A DNA stretch of 55,518 nt. Origin: Gemmatimonadales bacterium (GTDB taxonomy: Bacteria > Gemmatimonadota > Gemmatimonadetes > Longimicrobiales > Gaopeijiaceae). Below the pieces are notes generated by a model. It did not search any database. It was not told the DNA's origin and worked only from the letters and a program-made list of their open reading frames with translations. This document shows, piece by piece, positions 1 through 8,501 of this stretch (its first letter is position 1; every line of letters starts with the position of its first letter). The stretch covers positions 1 through 55,518 of the forward strand of contig REBS01000106.1 of the NCBI GenBank assembly GCA_007692605.1, written 5' to 3'. A program made the translations under genes and the position numbers.

Positions 1-292
1 GCTTCGTCTCCTCGGAGTAGCCGTAGCCCGTCTCCGGGTCCTGGCTGAAGACCGGGATCACCTTGAACAGACGGGCGGACGGGAGTCCCCAGACCGAGAG
101 CTGGCCGCTGTATCCCCCTGAGAAGAATGCGTAGTACTCGTCGTAGTCGCCCGGGGCGACGTAGACGCGATCGGCGGCGTCTCCGGCCCCGATCATGCCC
201 GTCTCGCCGGGGCAGCCGGTGAGGGAGAAGGCGATGACACCCACCAGCATTGCGGCGATGCCCAGCTTCATCCCGAAGTGTTTCTTGAACAT
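1..292 (-). CDS. nosZ: nitrous-oxide reductase, Sec-dependent (clade II) type, N-terminal part
   Basis: NosZ is the periplasmic or cell-surface copper enzyme that reduces N2O to N2. Only the first 97 residues lie in the window; the gene runs off the left edge. The ATG at 292 follows a good GAGGAG ribosome site. The N-terminus is a Sec-type signal (MFKKHFGMKLGI, then a hydrophobic stretch to about residue 25), without the twin-arginine motif of clade I NosZ. It ends in LTGC, which resembles a lipobox, so the enzyme may be lipid-anchored. The mature part has the conserved start of the NosZ propeller: VYVAPGDYDEYYAFFSGG, then SGQLSVWGLPSARLFKVIPV and a segment ending GYGYSEETK. The cytochrome gene just upstream is its likely electron donor. 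The copper centres lie outside the window and cannot be checked. Confidence 0.93.
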   Translation of the reverse strand, partial: MFKKHFGMKLGIAAMLVGVIAFSLTGCPGETGMIGAGDAADRVYVAPGDYDEYYAFFSGGYSGQLSVWGLPSARLFKVIPVFSQDPETGYGYSEETK

Positions 293-362
293 GGTCAACT
301 CCTCGTTTACTGCTTTGGACATGGAGGGCGCAGTGCGATCCACGCCCCGGGGAACGGCGTGG

Positions 363-824
363 TTACGGGTTGGCATCTCGCAGGTACTCGACGATCGCCC
401 GAGCCTGCTCTTCACTGATGTTCTGATAGGGCATGACCACGGGGTATTCGCGCAGGAGTTCCTGTACGACGGGGTGGCGCTGCGCCATCTCGCTGGGGTT
501 CATGATCATGTTCATGACGAAGGTGGGGCTCCGGATGTCGAGGATATTCCCCAGCGGAGGCCCCACGAACCGCTCGTCGAGCGCATGGCAGGCTTCGCAG
601 TTGAACTCGAAGACCTCCTGGCCCATCCGGGCCATCTCCTCGTCGATCTCGGGTCCGAGTGCGACTTCTTCGGTGAAGGGACCGATTCCGTGCTCTTCCT
701 CGAAGGCGGTGAGTCCGTTCTCGGGTTCATCCGCGGGCTCGGAGGTGCGATCCGCCGTGTCTCCGCACCCGGCGGCGATCAGGAGCAGGACAATGCCCAT
801 CATGGGGCCTGAAGATCGTTTCAT
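363..824 (-). CDS. lipoprotein c-type cytochrome of the nos cluster
   Basis: A 153-residue class I monohaem cytochrome c. The signal peptide ends in a lipobox (IAAGC, Cys20), so it should be anchored in a membrane facing the periplasm. An acidic, Pro-rich linker follows. The haem site is C76-E-A-C79-H80, and Met131 in VVMPYQN is the probable sixth ligand. The C-terminal helix (ARAIVEYLRD) is typical of the family. The stop lies 70 bases before nosZ on the same strand. Small cytochromes c directly next to Sec-type nosZ are a known feature of clade II nos clusters, where they are thought to pass electrons to NosZ; that role is inferred here from position. Confidence 0.9.
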   Translation of the reverse strand: MKRSSGPMMGIVLLLIAAGCGDTADRTSEPADEPENGLTAFEEEHGIGPFTEEVALGPEIDEEMARMGQEVFEFNCEACHALDERFVGPPLGNILDIRSPTFVMNMIMNPSEMAQRHPVVQELLREYPVVMPYQNISEEQARAIVEYLRDANP

Positions 825-947
825 CGTGGGTGCCTTCCATATTCAGGGGCCCGGATCCGTGCAAACGTCCGGTTTTGATCCATCTGTACAGGTGGAAAGC
901 TAGACGAGTCCCCCAGACGGGTCTGTCGGAGAAATGCCGGGATCACG

Positions 948-966
948 TGTGGGGAAATCCCCCACA
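948..966. repeat. short inverted repeat between copD-like gene and nos genes
   Basis: TGTGGGG and CCCCACA form a perfect 7-bp stem around a 5-base loop. It lies in the 246-base gap between the end of the copD-like gene and the start of the cytochrome gene. No T-run follows on either strand, so it is not a clear intrinsic terminator. It could be a leader structure or an operator for the nos transcript. Nothing else was recognised in this gap. Confidence 0.4.
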
Positions 967-1070
967 GAGCGTGCGGCGGGGGTGCGGCGGCGGAGTGTCG
1001 TGGGGATCCAGGGAGTCCTGCAGGGGGGCCTGCCGAGGGGGAATCGGAGGAGAACGGCGGGAGGGGCGGG

Positions 1071-2123
1071 TCAGTGAACCCCTTCGGGCATCGAGGTGCC
1101 GGTGAGCACGGCGGTCACCACGAGCACGAGCGCAGCGAGGCCCACCTCGGTCCAGGCGCGTCGCCGGGTGCGCATCGCGCCCTCGGCGGTGTCCAGTACG
1201 GGGAGGCCTTTGCGCCAGTTCAGCGCCCCCAGCGCGAGCACCCCCAGCGTCACCCCGACCTTCAGGAGCAGGGTGCGCCCGTACTGCGAGCCCCAGAGGT
1301 TGGACCACGTGCCGACGTGCTGCGTCGAGAGGATGAAGCCGGCGAACAGGAGCACCCCCACCGAGACCATGGCGACCGGCGAGAAGGCCCGGAGCTGGGC
1401 GGCGAGGAGCGAGGACACGGCGGCGGCTTCGGCGACCGAGCCGGAGTCGGCCCCGGAGGCCGGGTTCGTCGCGCATGCGACGCCGGACTCCCGGGCGGGC
1501 CGGGACCCCCGGTCCCGTACCGCCAGGATCAGGACCAGCGCACCGATCCAGCTGCCCGCGGCCAGGACGTGCGCGGCGTCGAGTCCCACGGCCAGCGGCC
1601 GATTCGAGGGGACCGACATGGCGTGGCTCGACAGCGCCAGCGACAGCGCCAGCAGGAGCACCCCGGCGCCCGCGAGCTTCCACCGGCGCGGAAGGGGCGG
1701 GGGAGCGGGGGTGGTGCCCCAGGGGACCCGGGCGGGGATCTGCTCGGCGGGGTGTCGCGAGATCCAGAAGAAGACCCCGGCGAGCGCGACGATCACCCCG
1801 CCCTGCCCCATCCAGACGCTGCCCCAGAAGGTCTCGAAGACGAGATACGCCAGGTCCTCGGCGAGGGGGGCGAAGGGATCACGGAACCCCAGGAGCTGCA
1901 CGTACAGCCGCAGCCCCCAGACCGGAAGGAGGGCGAGCACGACCCACGCGCCGATCCCGGCCACGCGGCCCTCGAGGGCGCCCATCCGTCGGGGCCCGTC
2001 TTCGTCGAGATGTGCCGCGGCACCGGGGGCAATGAAGAATCGCCACGCCGTGATCCCGGCCACCAGGATCGTGCCCGAGTACAGGAGCCACCGCTGGAGC
2101 GGGGGGACGATCAGTTCGATCAC
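1071..2123 (-). CDS. copD: CopD-domain copper transport membrane protein
   Basis: A 350-residue polytopic membrane protein of the CopD/PcoD family, which moves or handles copper across the inner membrane. About eight hydrophobic segments are visible, beginning with LQRWLLYSGTILVAGI and ending with VGLAALVLVVTAVLTG. Family-like histidine motifs include LSSHAMS (with DAAHVLAAGSWIGAL after it) and FILSTQHVGTWSNLWG. The start is the GTG at 2123, because it overlaps the stop of the upstream nuclease gene as GTGA; a longer open frame upstream runs through that gene and is not used. It lies close to nosZ on the same strand. NosZ needs copper for its CuA and CuZ sites, so a role in copper supply is plausible but inferred. 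No CopC domain is fused or adjacent. Confidence 0.8.
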   Translation of the reverse strand: MIELIVPPLQRWLLYSGTILVAGITAWRFFIAPGAAAHLDEDGPRRMGALEGRVAGIGAWVVLALLPVWGLRLYVQLLGFRDPFAPLAEDLAYLVFETFWGSVWMGQGGVIVALAGVFFWISRHPAEQIPARVPWGTTPAPPPLPRRWKLAGAGVLLLALSLALSSHAMSVPSNRPLAVGLDAAHVLAAGSWIGALVLILAVRDRGSRPARESGVACATNPASGADSGSVAEAAAVSSLLAAQLRAFSPVAMVSVGVLLFAGFILSTQHVGTWSNLWGSQYGRTLLLKVGVTLGVLALGALNWRKGLPVLDTAEGAMRTRRRAWTEVGLAALVLVVTAVLTGTSMPEGVH

Positions 2124-3958
2124 GGATCCAGACCCACCACGAGCACGTCGTGATCTGAGCTGCGCCACACCGTGGGCTGTGGATCGTACTCGTAGCCGAA
2201 CCCGGTGAACTCGTCGGCGTTGCTGTGCCAGATGGCGGCTCCGACCCGGTGCGCGCGCTGCGAGGCACGGATCAGCACGTGGTCCAGGCGGCCCGACTCC
2301 CCCTGGAAGACGTAGCTGTACGGAGGCCCGTCGTCGGACTCGGCGAAGACATCGGTCCATCCCCGTTCCCGGAGAACCGTGATCGGGTCCTCGTGAGCGT
2401 AACTGTTCAGGTCGCCCACGATCAGGGCACGCTCGGCGCCCACGCCGGTGGGATCGGAGTCGATCCAGTCGGCGAGCGCTTCGGCCGCCACGACCCGGTG
2501 CGCATTCCAGCACGCCTGGCCATCGCTCTGGTCCGCGTCACCGGGCCCCGCCCGTGGATGGCCGTCATCGGGGCAACCGGCCTTCGACTTCAGGTGATTG
2601 GCCACGATGACCCAGGGCTCGGCGGTCGACCCTTCGGCCCCGGTGCCGGTCGCACCGGACCCCGCGCCCTCTCCATTCGGGAGGAAGCCCTGGGCGAGTG
2701 GGGGTCGGCTGCCCCACTCGAAGATCGAATCGGTCGGAAAGACCGCCGGGCCCACCGGGGTCACCGCCCCGGTGCGGTAGAGGAGGCCGACGCGGATCGC
2801 ATCGCCCCCGGGGCCCTCCAGCTCGATCGGGGCCCAGTCGCGCGCGGGGCCGGCGTCGTTGAGCGCCTGGGCGAACTGCGCGATGGCGGTGCGGGGGCCG
2901 ACCCCGTCGTTTTCGACCTCGGCGAGCGCCGCGATGTGCACGTCGAGCGCCTGCAGGGTGGCCACCAGCTTCGCCTGCTGGCGTTCGTAGAGCGCAAAGG
3001 TCTGCGCTCCCCGCGTGGTGGGAAAGCCGCCGCCCTCGCCGTCGCCGTTGAAGAGGTTCTCGACATTGATCACCCCGATCCGGAGCTGGCCGTCGACCGA
3101 GGGCGGATCCGGGCGGGCCGCCGGCTCGCGCACCGCGATGGTCTCGATGGGCAGGAGCAGGTGGCCGGCCCGCCGCACGTCGATCACCCCGGTCATCGGC
3201 TCCAGGACGCTCCCGACCCGCAGGGGCGCGTCGTGCTCCGGCCAGTCGGGCAGGTACGAGATCGCTTCGGGCCACTGCTCGTTGCTCCCGTCGTCGAGCA
3301 CCAGCTTCATGCGGTCGTTGTGCGCCCTGAGGGAATCCGCATCGGGGCCGGGACGGAAGAGCTCGGTCGGCTGGAAGAGCCGCCCGTCGAAGCTGGTGAT
3401 GATCTCGCCGAAGCGCTGCAGCCCGGAGTGTCCGGTCACCGTGAGCGGCGCCTCGATTCGGACCAGCATCCCCTCGAGCCGGTCCCAGGTGATCGGGCCC
3501 GTCGGGGCGTCGGTGATCGTGGCGGGGAGGAGCGCCTCGGGGTTCGGGGAGCCCAGCAGCTCCACCGCTTCGACCGGGTCGAGCGCGGTCAGGGTGGGCG
3601 GAGTCTCACCGCGCTCGGTGACGGTCCCCTGGACCCGGACGCGCTGGCCCGTCGCGAGAGCGGTGTCGGTCGGGGGTTCCCAGACGATGAACAGCCCTTC
3701 CGAGGTGTCGGGGTCCCCATCGTCCTCTCCGACCGCACTCTCCATGAAGAAGCCCCCGAGCGCCGGGAAGTGTGCGCTGACGATGCCCTCGACCTGTACC
3801 TCGGAACCTTCGAGCGGACTGGTCGGGCCGGTTCCCTGGATGGTGCCGATCGGGGTGAGCTCGGACGGGATGTCGCCGGGGGCGCAGGCGGCCGCGAACA
3901 GGGGGGCCAGGGCGAAGGGGAGCGCGGTGAGGATCGACGAAAGGGCGCGAGGGCGCAT
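2120..3958 (-). CDS. secreted endonuclease/exonuclease/phosphatase-family nuclease (ExeM/NucH type)
   Basis: A 612-residue predicted extracellular DNase lipoprotein. The ATG at 3958 is preferred over one 63 bases upstream because CGGAG lies just before it and a lipoprotein signal follows (FAAACAPG). An OB-fold region of the YhcR type spans roughly residues 35-140 (IGTIQGTGPTSPLEGSEVQV onward). The metal-dependent nuclease domain follows from about residue 290, with NVENLFN, ALAEVEND, VVANHLKSK, GDLNSYAHEDP, LDHVLIR and the terminal SSDHDVLVVGL motif. These are the asparagine, glutamate, histidine and aspartate motifs of the EEP superfamily. Known relatives degrade extracellular DNA for nutrients or biofilm turnover. 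Its stop overlaps the copD start, suggesting coupled translation, though the functional link is unclear. Confidence 0.85.
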   Translation of the reverse strand: MRPRALSSILTALPFALAPLFAAACAPGDIPSELTPIGTIQGTGPTSPLEGSEVQVEGIVSAHFPALGGFFMESAVGEDDGDPDTSEGLFIVWEPPTDTALATGQRVRVQGTVTERGETPPTLTALDPVEAVELLGSPNPEALLPATITDAPTGPITWDRLEGMLVRIEAPLTVTGHSGLQRFGEIITSFDGRLFQPTELFRPGPDADSLRAHNDRMKLVLDDGSNEQWPEAISYLPDWPEHDAPLRVGSVLEPMTGVIDVRRAGHLLLPIETIAVREPAARPDPPSVDGQLRIGVINVENLFNGDGEGGGFPTTRGAQTFALYERQQAKLVATLQALDVHIAALAEVENDGVGPRTAIAQFAQALNDAGPARDWAPIELEGPGGDAIRVGLLYRTGAVTPVGPAVFPTDSIFEWGSRPPLAQGFLPNGEGAGSGATGTGAEGSTAEPWVIVANHLKSKAGCPDDGHPRAGPGDADQSDGQACWNAHRVVAAEALADWIDSDPTGVGAERALIVGDLNSYAHEDPITVLRERGWTDVFAESDDGPPYSYVFQGESGRLDHVLIRASQRAHRVGAAIWHSNADEFTGFGYEYDPQPTVWRSSDHDVLVVGLDP

Positions 3959-4063
3959 GCGGAACTCCGAGGGATGACGGCGGATCGATGGGCGACGATC
4001 GCCCGGATCCAGCATCCTCAAGGTGCCATGATTTCGAAGCCCCGGCCAGATCCCGCGGGAAGG

Positions 4064-4615
4064 TCAGAAGACGACCTGGGGACCCATCTCGAGCGTCGTG
4101 ATCCAGAGCCCGGAGTTCAGGTCCGACGAGAAGAGGTGGCCCTTGAAGGGCTGGGCTCCCCAGGTCATGGGCCAGTTCGGGGCCATCGTGTGCTCGTCGG
4201 TGGTCTTGAGGACTGCAAGCTCGCGCCCCTGCCGATAGAGGTCTCCCCTGAGTTCTCCCGAGATGTCGAGGACCCGGAGGCCGGCCTGATAGTAGCCGAT
4301 GTACAGGTGGTCTCCCTCGGCCCAGAAGTTGTGGACCCCGGCTTCGGGCACCTCGTATCGGGCCACCTCGACCGGGTGCTCCGGATCGATCATGTCGAGT
4401 ATGTGGATGTAGCCGCGCGCCTCGATGGTGCCGTAGGGATCCCAGTCCATCGGGAAGATTTCGTCGCCCACGAAGAGGTAGCGGCCGTGGCGCCAGGCCG
4501 TGTGGGTGTGGCCCTCGGGGTAGCTGAAGCGGCTGACGAAGGCGGGCTCGGTGGGGGTGCCGCCGTGGGTGCCTGCTCCCACATCGAGCATCACCAGCCC
4601 GTCGTGCGGCCCCAC
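4064..4615 (-). pseudogene. 5'-truncated LVIVD-repeat (beta-propeller) protein fragment
   Basis: 183 residues that match the C-terminal half of LVIVD-type propeller proteins, with phrases such as DGLVMLDV, YIHILDMIDPEHPVEVARYE and GLRVLDISGE. Family members are usually about twice this length and begin with a signal peptide. Here the only in-frame start is the GTG at 4615; upstream, the frame stays open for about 60 codons without any ATG or GTG and shows no signal peptide. The missing half cannot lie further upstream, since the TPR gene starts divergently at 4866. It may be a gene remnant left by a rearrangement, or a frameshifted copy. A functional short protein is possible but less likely. 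Confidence 0.5.
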
Positions 4616-4865
4616 CCGGGACCACCGCCAACGTAGCCGCCCGGGCCCCGGTCCGCACCTGCACCGGGTGCTGCCGGCGCACCCGGCACCGAGGACCCGT
4701 GCGGGGCCCCTCGGGCCGTCACCCTCCTCGAGGGCCTCTCTGGAGAAATGTGCCGCGAGGTGCGCGGCACGAGTTGATTCTCACCCCTGAAGGAGAGATC
4801 TTTGGCATCTGTCGCCTGGCCCGTCGGCCTGGATCGACGCTTCCCCGTGGACTGAAGAGAGACCC
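4616..4865. other. gap between the LVIVD fragment and the TPR gene
   Basis: About 250 bases. It must hold the promoter of the plus-strand TPR gene. No strong -35/-10 pair was recognised. The minus-strand reading frame of the LVIVD fragment stays open through much of it but contains no usable start, consistent with decayed coding sequence. Confidence 0.4.
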
Positions 4866-6554
4866 GTGCCCAACGCACTGAACCGGGTGTGGCTCCGGGC
4901 GTTCCGGCGCGCTGCATCCGCTTTGACTGCGCTTGCTCTTGCGAGTGGCGGCGCTCTTCTCTGCGTTCCGGGGTCCCTGATCGCGCAGGATGCGGATCCC
5001 TATCCCGTGGCCGAATTCGAGCGGGAGGTGGAGGCGCGGCGGGGAGGCCCGCCCGCCGCACTGGCCTCGGCCCTGCAGGAGCTCACCTACGGGTACGTCT
5101 ATCATGGCCGACATGATGAGGCACTGAGGGTCGGTCGGGAAGCGTTGACGATCTTCGAAGAGCTGGGGGACACGACCGGGCTGGCCGAGACCCACAACCA
5201 TGTCGGGCTCGCCCACTGGAACGAGGTCCGCTACGACTCCGCCGTGGTCAACTTCGGGCGGGCGCGCGAACACTGGGCCGCGCTCGGTGACCCCAACTCG
5301 CTCGGCCGGGTCTACAACAACCTCGGCGCCACCCATTACCAGTGGGGGAACTACGAACTCGCCCTCTCCTCTTTCCTGCGGGCGCTCGAGTACCGGCGGG
5401 AAACCGGCGCCGAGGCCGGCCAGGCGCTGGCGCTCACCAATGTCGGGCGTACCTACCACGACTGGGGGCAGTTCGATCGAGCCCGCGAGGCCTACCTCGA
5501 GGCGGTCGAGATCTCGGATCGGATCGACTACGCCTTCGGGCGGGCCTACGCACGCCTGAACCTGGGCGAGCTCTTCCTGGACCACGAGGAGTGGGGCGAG
5601 GCCGAGACCCATTTCCGGGCCTCGCTGGAGGAGTACGGTGCCGAGGCCGTCTCGATTCCACCCACCGATGCCTTGGGCGGTCGGGTTCTGAACTCCCTCG
5701 GGCTAGGGATGGCCCGGATCCGCCAGGGAGACACCGACGGGGGCCTGGCGCTGCTGCGCGAGACCCTCCAGGTGGCGCGTGATGCCGAAAACCCCCGATA
5801 CGAGGCCCGGGCGCTCCTCGAACTGGGGCGAGCCTACCGGATCGTCGGGCAGTTCGACGAGGCCTTCCGGGCGCTGAGCGATGGGCTCGAAGCCGCCCGC
5901 GCCCGGGATCAGCGCCCGATCGCCCTCGAGCTGCTGGCGGCACTCGCCGAGGTGCAGGAGCTTCGCGGCAATCCCGCCCTGGCGCTCTCGAACCTGCAGG
6001 CGCACGTGGCCCTCCGGGACTCGATCTTCGACCAGGGCGCCTTTCAGCGCGTTTCGGCCATGGAGGCGCAGGCCGAGATCGAGCGACAGGAGCGCGAGAA
6101 CCTGCTCTTGCGCGAGGAGCAGCGCGTCCAGGAGGCGCTCATCGCCCGCCAGCGCCTGATCACGATACTTTCCGGGGGCCTCTTCCTGTCGGCGGTCCTG
6201 CTCGCCGGGGTGCTCGTGTACTTCAATCGCCGGGGGCGCCGGCGCGAGCGAGCACTCGCCATGACGAATCGTTCCCTCGAGGACACGAATCGGGAGCTCC
6301 TCGAGGCCCGAACCGAGGTGCATGCACTCAAGGGACTGATCCCCATCTGCTCCCACTGCAAGCGGATCCGCGACGACGAGGGCTACTGGGAGTCGGTCGA
6401 GAGCTACATCACCGACCGCTCCGACGCCCACTTCAGCCACTCGATCTGCACCGAGTGCGGGCCCCGGGTCTATGGTCAGGACTGGAAGGACGGTGGCGAC
6501 GGTGCAGACGACGGAAGCGTCGAGGACGAGGCCGCCTCTCCATCCCGTCGCTGA
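4866..6554 (+). CDS. TPR-repeat membrane protein with C-terminal Cys4 module
   Basis: 562 residues. A long signal segment (hydrophobic from about 17 to 40) is followed by at least eight tetratricopeptide repeats over about 50-395 (for example RVYNNLGATHYQWGNYELAL), a Glu/Arg-rich coiled coil, one membrane segment near 436-458 and a second short coiled coil. The C-terminus carries C495-x2-C498 and C528-x2-C531 within PICSHCKRIRDDEGYWESV and SHSICTECGP. This small module occurs at the C-terminus of many PAS, GGDEF and response-regulator proteins and probably binds a metal. The layout (periplasmic TPR, membrane, cytoplasmic module) suggests signal transduction, but no kinase or HTH is present. 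The GTG start follows a weak GAAGAGAG. A related Cys4 module occurs in the PAS protein at 9880-10611. Confidence 0.75.
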   Translation: MPNALNRVWLRAFRRAASALTALALASGGALLCVPGSLIAQDADPYPVAEFEREVEARRGGPPAALASALQELTYGYVYHGRHDEALRVGREALTIFEELGDTTGLAETHNHVGLAHWNEVRYDSAVVNFGRAREHWAALGDPNSLGRVYNNLGATHYQWGNYELALSSFLRALEYRRETGAEAGQALALTNVGRTYHDWGQFDRAREAYLEAVEISDRIDYAFGRAYARLNLGELFLDHEEWGEAETHFRASLEEYGAEAVSIPPTDALGGRVLNSLGLGMARIRQGDTDGGLALLRETLQVARDAENPRYEARALLELGRAYRIVGQFDEAFRALSDGLEAARARDQRPIALELLAALAEVQELRGNPALALSNLQAHVALRDSIFDQGAFQRVSAMEAQAEIERQERENLLLREEQRVQEALIARQRLITILSGGLFLSAVLLAGVLVYFNRRGRRRERALAMTNRSLEDTNRELLEARTEVHALKGLIPICSHCKRIRDDEGYWESVESYITDRSDAHFSHSICTECGPRVYGQDWKDGGDGADDGSVEDEAASPSRR

Positions 6555-6582
6555 CTGCCCCCCCGGCGACTTCGATCCCCCC

Positions 6583-8313
6583 TCAGGCGAAGCCCGGCGG
6601 GCGCTCCAGGTGGTGCCCGCTGGCGTCCTGATAGGCCTTGGCCACCCGAAGGGCCTCGGCATCCTTCCAGAGCCCTCCGACGAAGGAGATGCTGAGCGGG
6701 TCGGCCTCGGCCTGGGAGATGTGCGGAAGCACGACCGCGGGGTGCCCGGTCAGGTTCGTGGCGAGCAGAAGGCTCGAGGCGTATGACGGGGTGACCACCA
6801 CGTCGACATCGGCCCAGGCTCGGTCCAGCGCCCCCATGAGGATGGTGCGGACGCGATTGGCCTGAATGTACTCGACCGCGGGAATGAACCGGGCGGTGCG
6901 GAAGGTGTTCGGCCAGGCGCCGGTATCCTGCCGGACCAGAAGCTCGTCCTGCCCGCTACGGGTGAGTTCGTCGAAGGCGGCGGCCGCCTCGGCGCTGAGG
7001 ATCGTTCGCAGGGCACCGATGGGGAGGTCTTCCGGGAGCCCCACCGGGTGCAGCTCCACCCCCAGCCCCCGAAGCACCTCGAGTACCCGGCGGTCGATGG
7101 GAGCCCGGTCTCCGTCCCCTTCGAAGGCCGACGCGAAATACCCCACCCGGAGGCCCTCGATTCCCTGTTCGCCGTCCCACCTGAAAGGCACGTCGCGAAC
7201 GGTCCGGTCGAGAAGGTCTTCTCCCTGAATCGCCCCGAGGACCAGGGCGCAGTCCTCGACGCTGCGACAGAGCGGGCCGATCTTGTCCATGCTCCACGAG
7301 AGCGCCATCGCCCCGTGACGACTCACCCGGCCGAAGCTCGGTCGGAGCCCCGTGGCCCCGCATCGAGTGGCCGGTGAGACGATCGAGCCCAGCGTTTCGC
7401 TTCCGATGGCGAAGCCCACCAGCCCGGCGACGACGGCCGCAGCCGAGCCGGCCGAGGAGCCGCTCGAGCCCTGCTCCAGGTTCCAGGGGTTTCGGGTGCG
7501 GCCGTCAAACCAGACATCGCCCATCGCCAGAGCACCGAGCGTCAGCTTGGCGACCAGGACGGCACCGGCCTCGTCGAGCTTGCTGACCACCGTGGCATCC
7601 ATGTCGAGCACCTGAGTGCTGAACGGGGCGGCTCCCCAGGTCGTCGGATAGCCGCGGGTGGCGAGCAGATCCTTGGCGCCCCAGGGGATTCCGTGCAGGG
7701 GGCCCCGCACCCGACCGTCGGCCAGCTCCCGGTCCGCTCGACGCGCCTGGTCCATCCCCCGCTCCTCGGTCAGGGTCACGACGCACTCCAGTCGGGGGCC
7801 GTGCCGGCGAAGGCGGTCCAGCGAGAGACGGGTGAGCTGCTCCGAAGTCACCTCGCCGGCCCGGATCAGCGCCCCGAGCTCCGGGAGCGAGGCGAAGGCG
7901 AGGTCCGTGTCGCGGTCGCGGGCGGGCAGCGTGGTGGGAATCGAGGGTCGGACGGTGGATTCCCCCCGGGGCCAGGCCCGTCCGGGTGGAACGGGGTCGA
8001 AGTGCAGGGCGGGGGCCACATGGTTCGGGATCTCGATGGCCTCCCGACGGCTCCGGTAGGCTTCGATATTCCCCCGAAGCCCGCCCAGCATCATCTCGCG
8101 CTGCTCCTCGGTGAAGGTGAGTCCGGCCAGCTTTTCCGCCTGCTCCACGACCTCGATCGTGATCTCGTCGGTCTCCTGCGCCACCGCCCAGAGGACCCCG
8201 GGAAAGAGCCCGCCTCCCAACCCGGCGGCGGAGAGAATTCCCAGAAACTGACGGCGTTCCAACCCGCCGGCGGGCGAGGACGGGGTGGATGGGGGCGTGA
8301 TCTCGCTGGACAT
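6583..8313 (-). CDS. Tat-exported amidase (amidase signature family)
   Basis: 576 residues of the GatA-like amidase-signature family, serine hydrolases that cleave amide bonds. The N-terminus has a twin-arginine export signal (ERRQFLGILSAAGL), so the enzyme should act in the periplasm as a folded protein. The Ser-cisSer-Lys triad is visible: Lys in GIPWGAKDLLATRG, the Gly/Ser loop EQGSSGSSAGSAAAV, and the nucleophile in GSETLGSIVSPATRCGATG. The ATG at 8313 follows CCGGAG; an upstream in-frame extension is not used because it lacks a ribosome site and would bury the Tat signal. About 190 bases separate it from the Crp/Fnr gene upstream, so it may or may not be cotranscribed. The substrate is not predictable. 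Confidence 0.88.
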   Translation of the reverse strand: MSSEITPPSTPSSPAGGLERRQFLGILSAAGLGGGLFPGVLWAVAQETDEITIEVVEQAEKLAGLTFTEEQREMMLGGLRGNIEAYRSRREAIEIPNHVAPALHFDPVPPGRAWPRGESTVRPSIPTTLPARDRDTDLAFASLPELGALIRAGEVTSEQLTRLSLDRLRRHGPRLECVVTLTEERGMDQARRADRELADGRVRGPLHGIPWGAKDLLATRGYPTTWGAAPFSTQVLDMDATVVSKLDEAGAVLVAKLTLGALAMGDVWFDGRTRNPWNLEQGSSGSSAGSAAAVVAGLVGFAIGSETLGSIVSPATRCGATGLRPSFGRVSRHGAMALSWSMDKIGPLCRSVEDCALVLGAIQGEDLLDRTVRDVPFRWDGEQGIEGLRVGYFASAFEGDGDRAPIDRRVLEVLRGLGVELHPVGLPEDLPIGALRTILSAEAAAAFDELTRSGQDELLVRQDTGAWPNTFRTARFIPAVEYIQANRVRTILMGALDRAWADVDVVVTPSYASSLLLATNLTGHPAVVLPHISQAEADPLSISFVGGLWKDAEALRVAKAYQDASGHHLERPPGFA

Positions 8314-8501
8314 CGACAGTCTCCGGGGTGGCGGGCGCGGGAGCAGGCACCGGGGGGAGCGGCGCCTGCCGGGTGGACCCCGAGAAGCTGGGGCCGCAGT
8401 GCCGGCCCGCGCAACTTCGCTTCGGGGGTGATCCTGCCGGTCCGATGCCGATCCGATGGAGACCTCGTGGCGACCCGACGGAAATCCGGTGACGCGGGGG
8501 T

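Noticed and set aside
875-890. Possible FNR/NNR box upstream of the nos cytochrome
   Set aside because: TTGAT is present, but the second half-site (expected ATCAA) is not; one half-site is not enough to claim a regulator site.
2225-4636. Plus-strand open frame of about 800 codons
   Set aside because: It lies antisense to the nuclease gene and has an Arg/Gly/Asp-rich composition typical of shadow frames in GC-rich DNA; no domain was seen.
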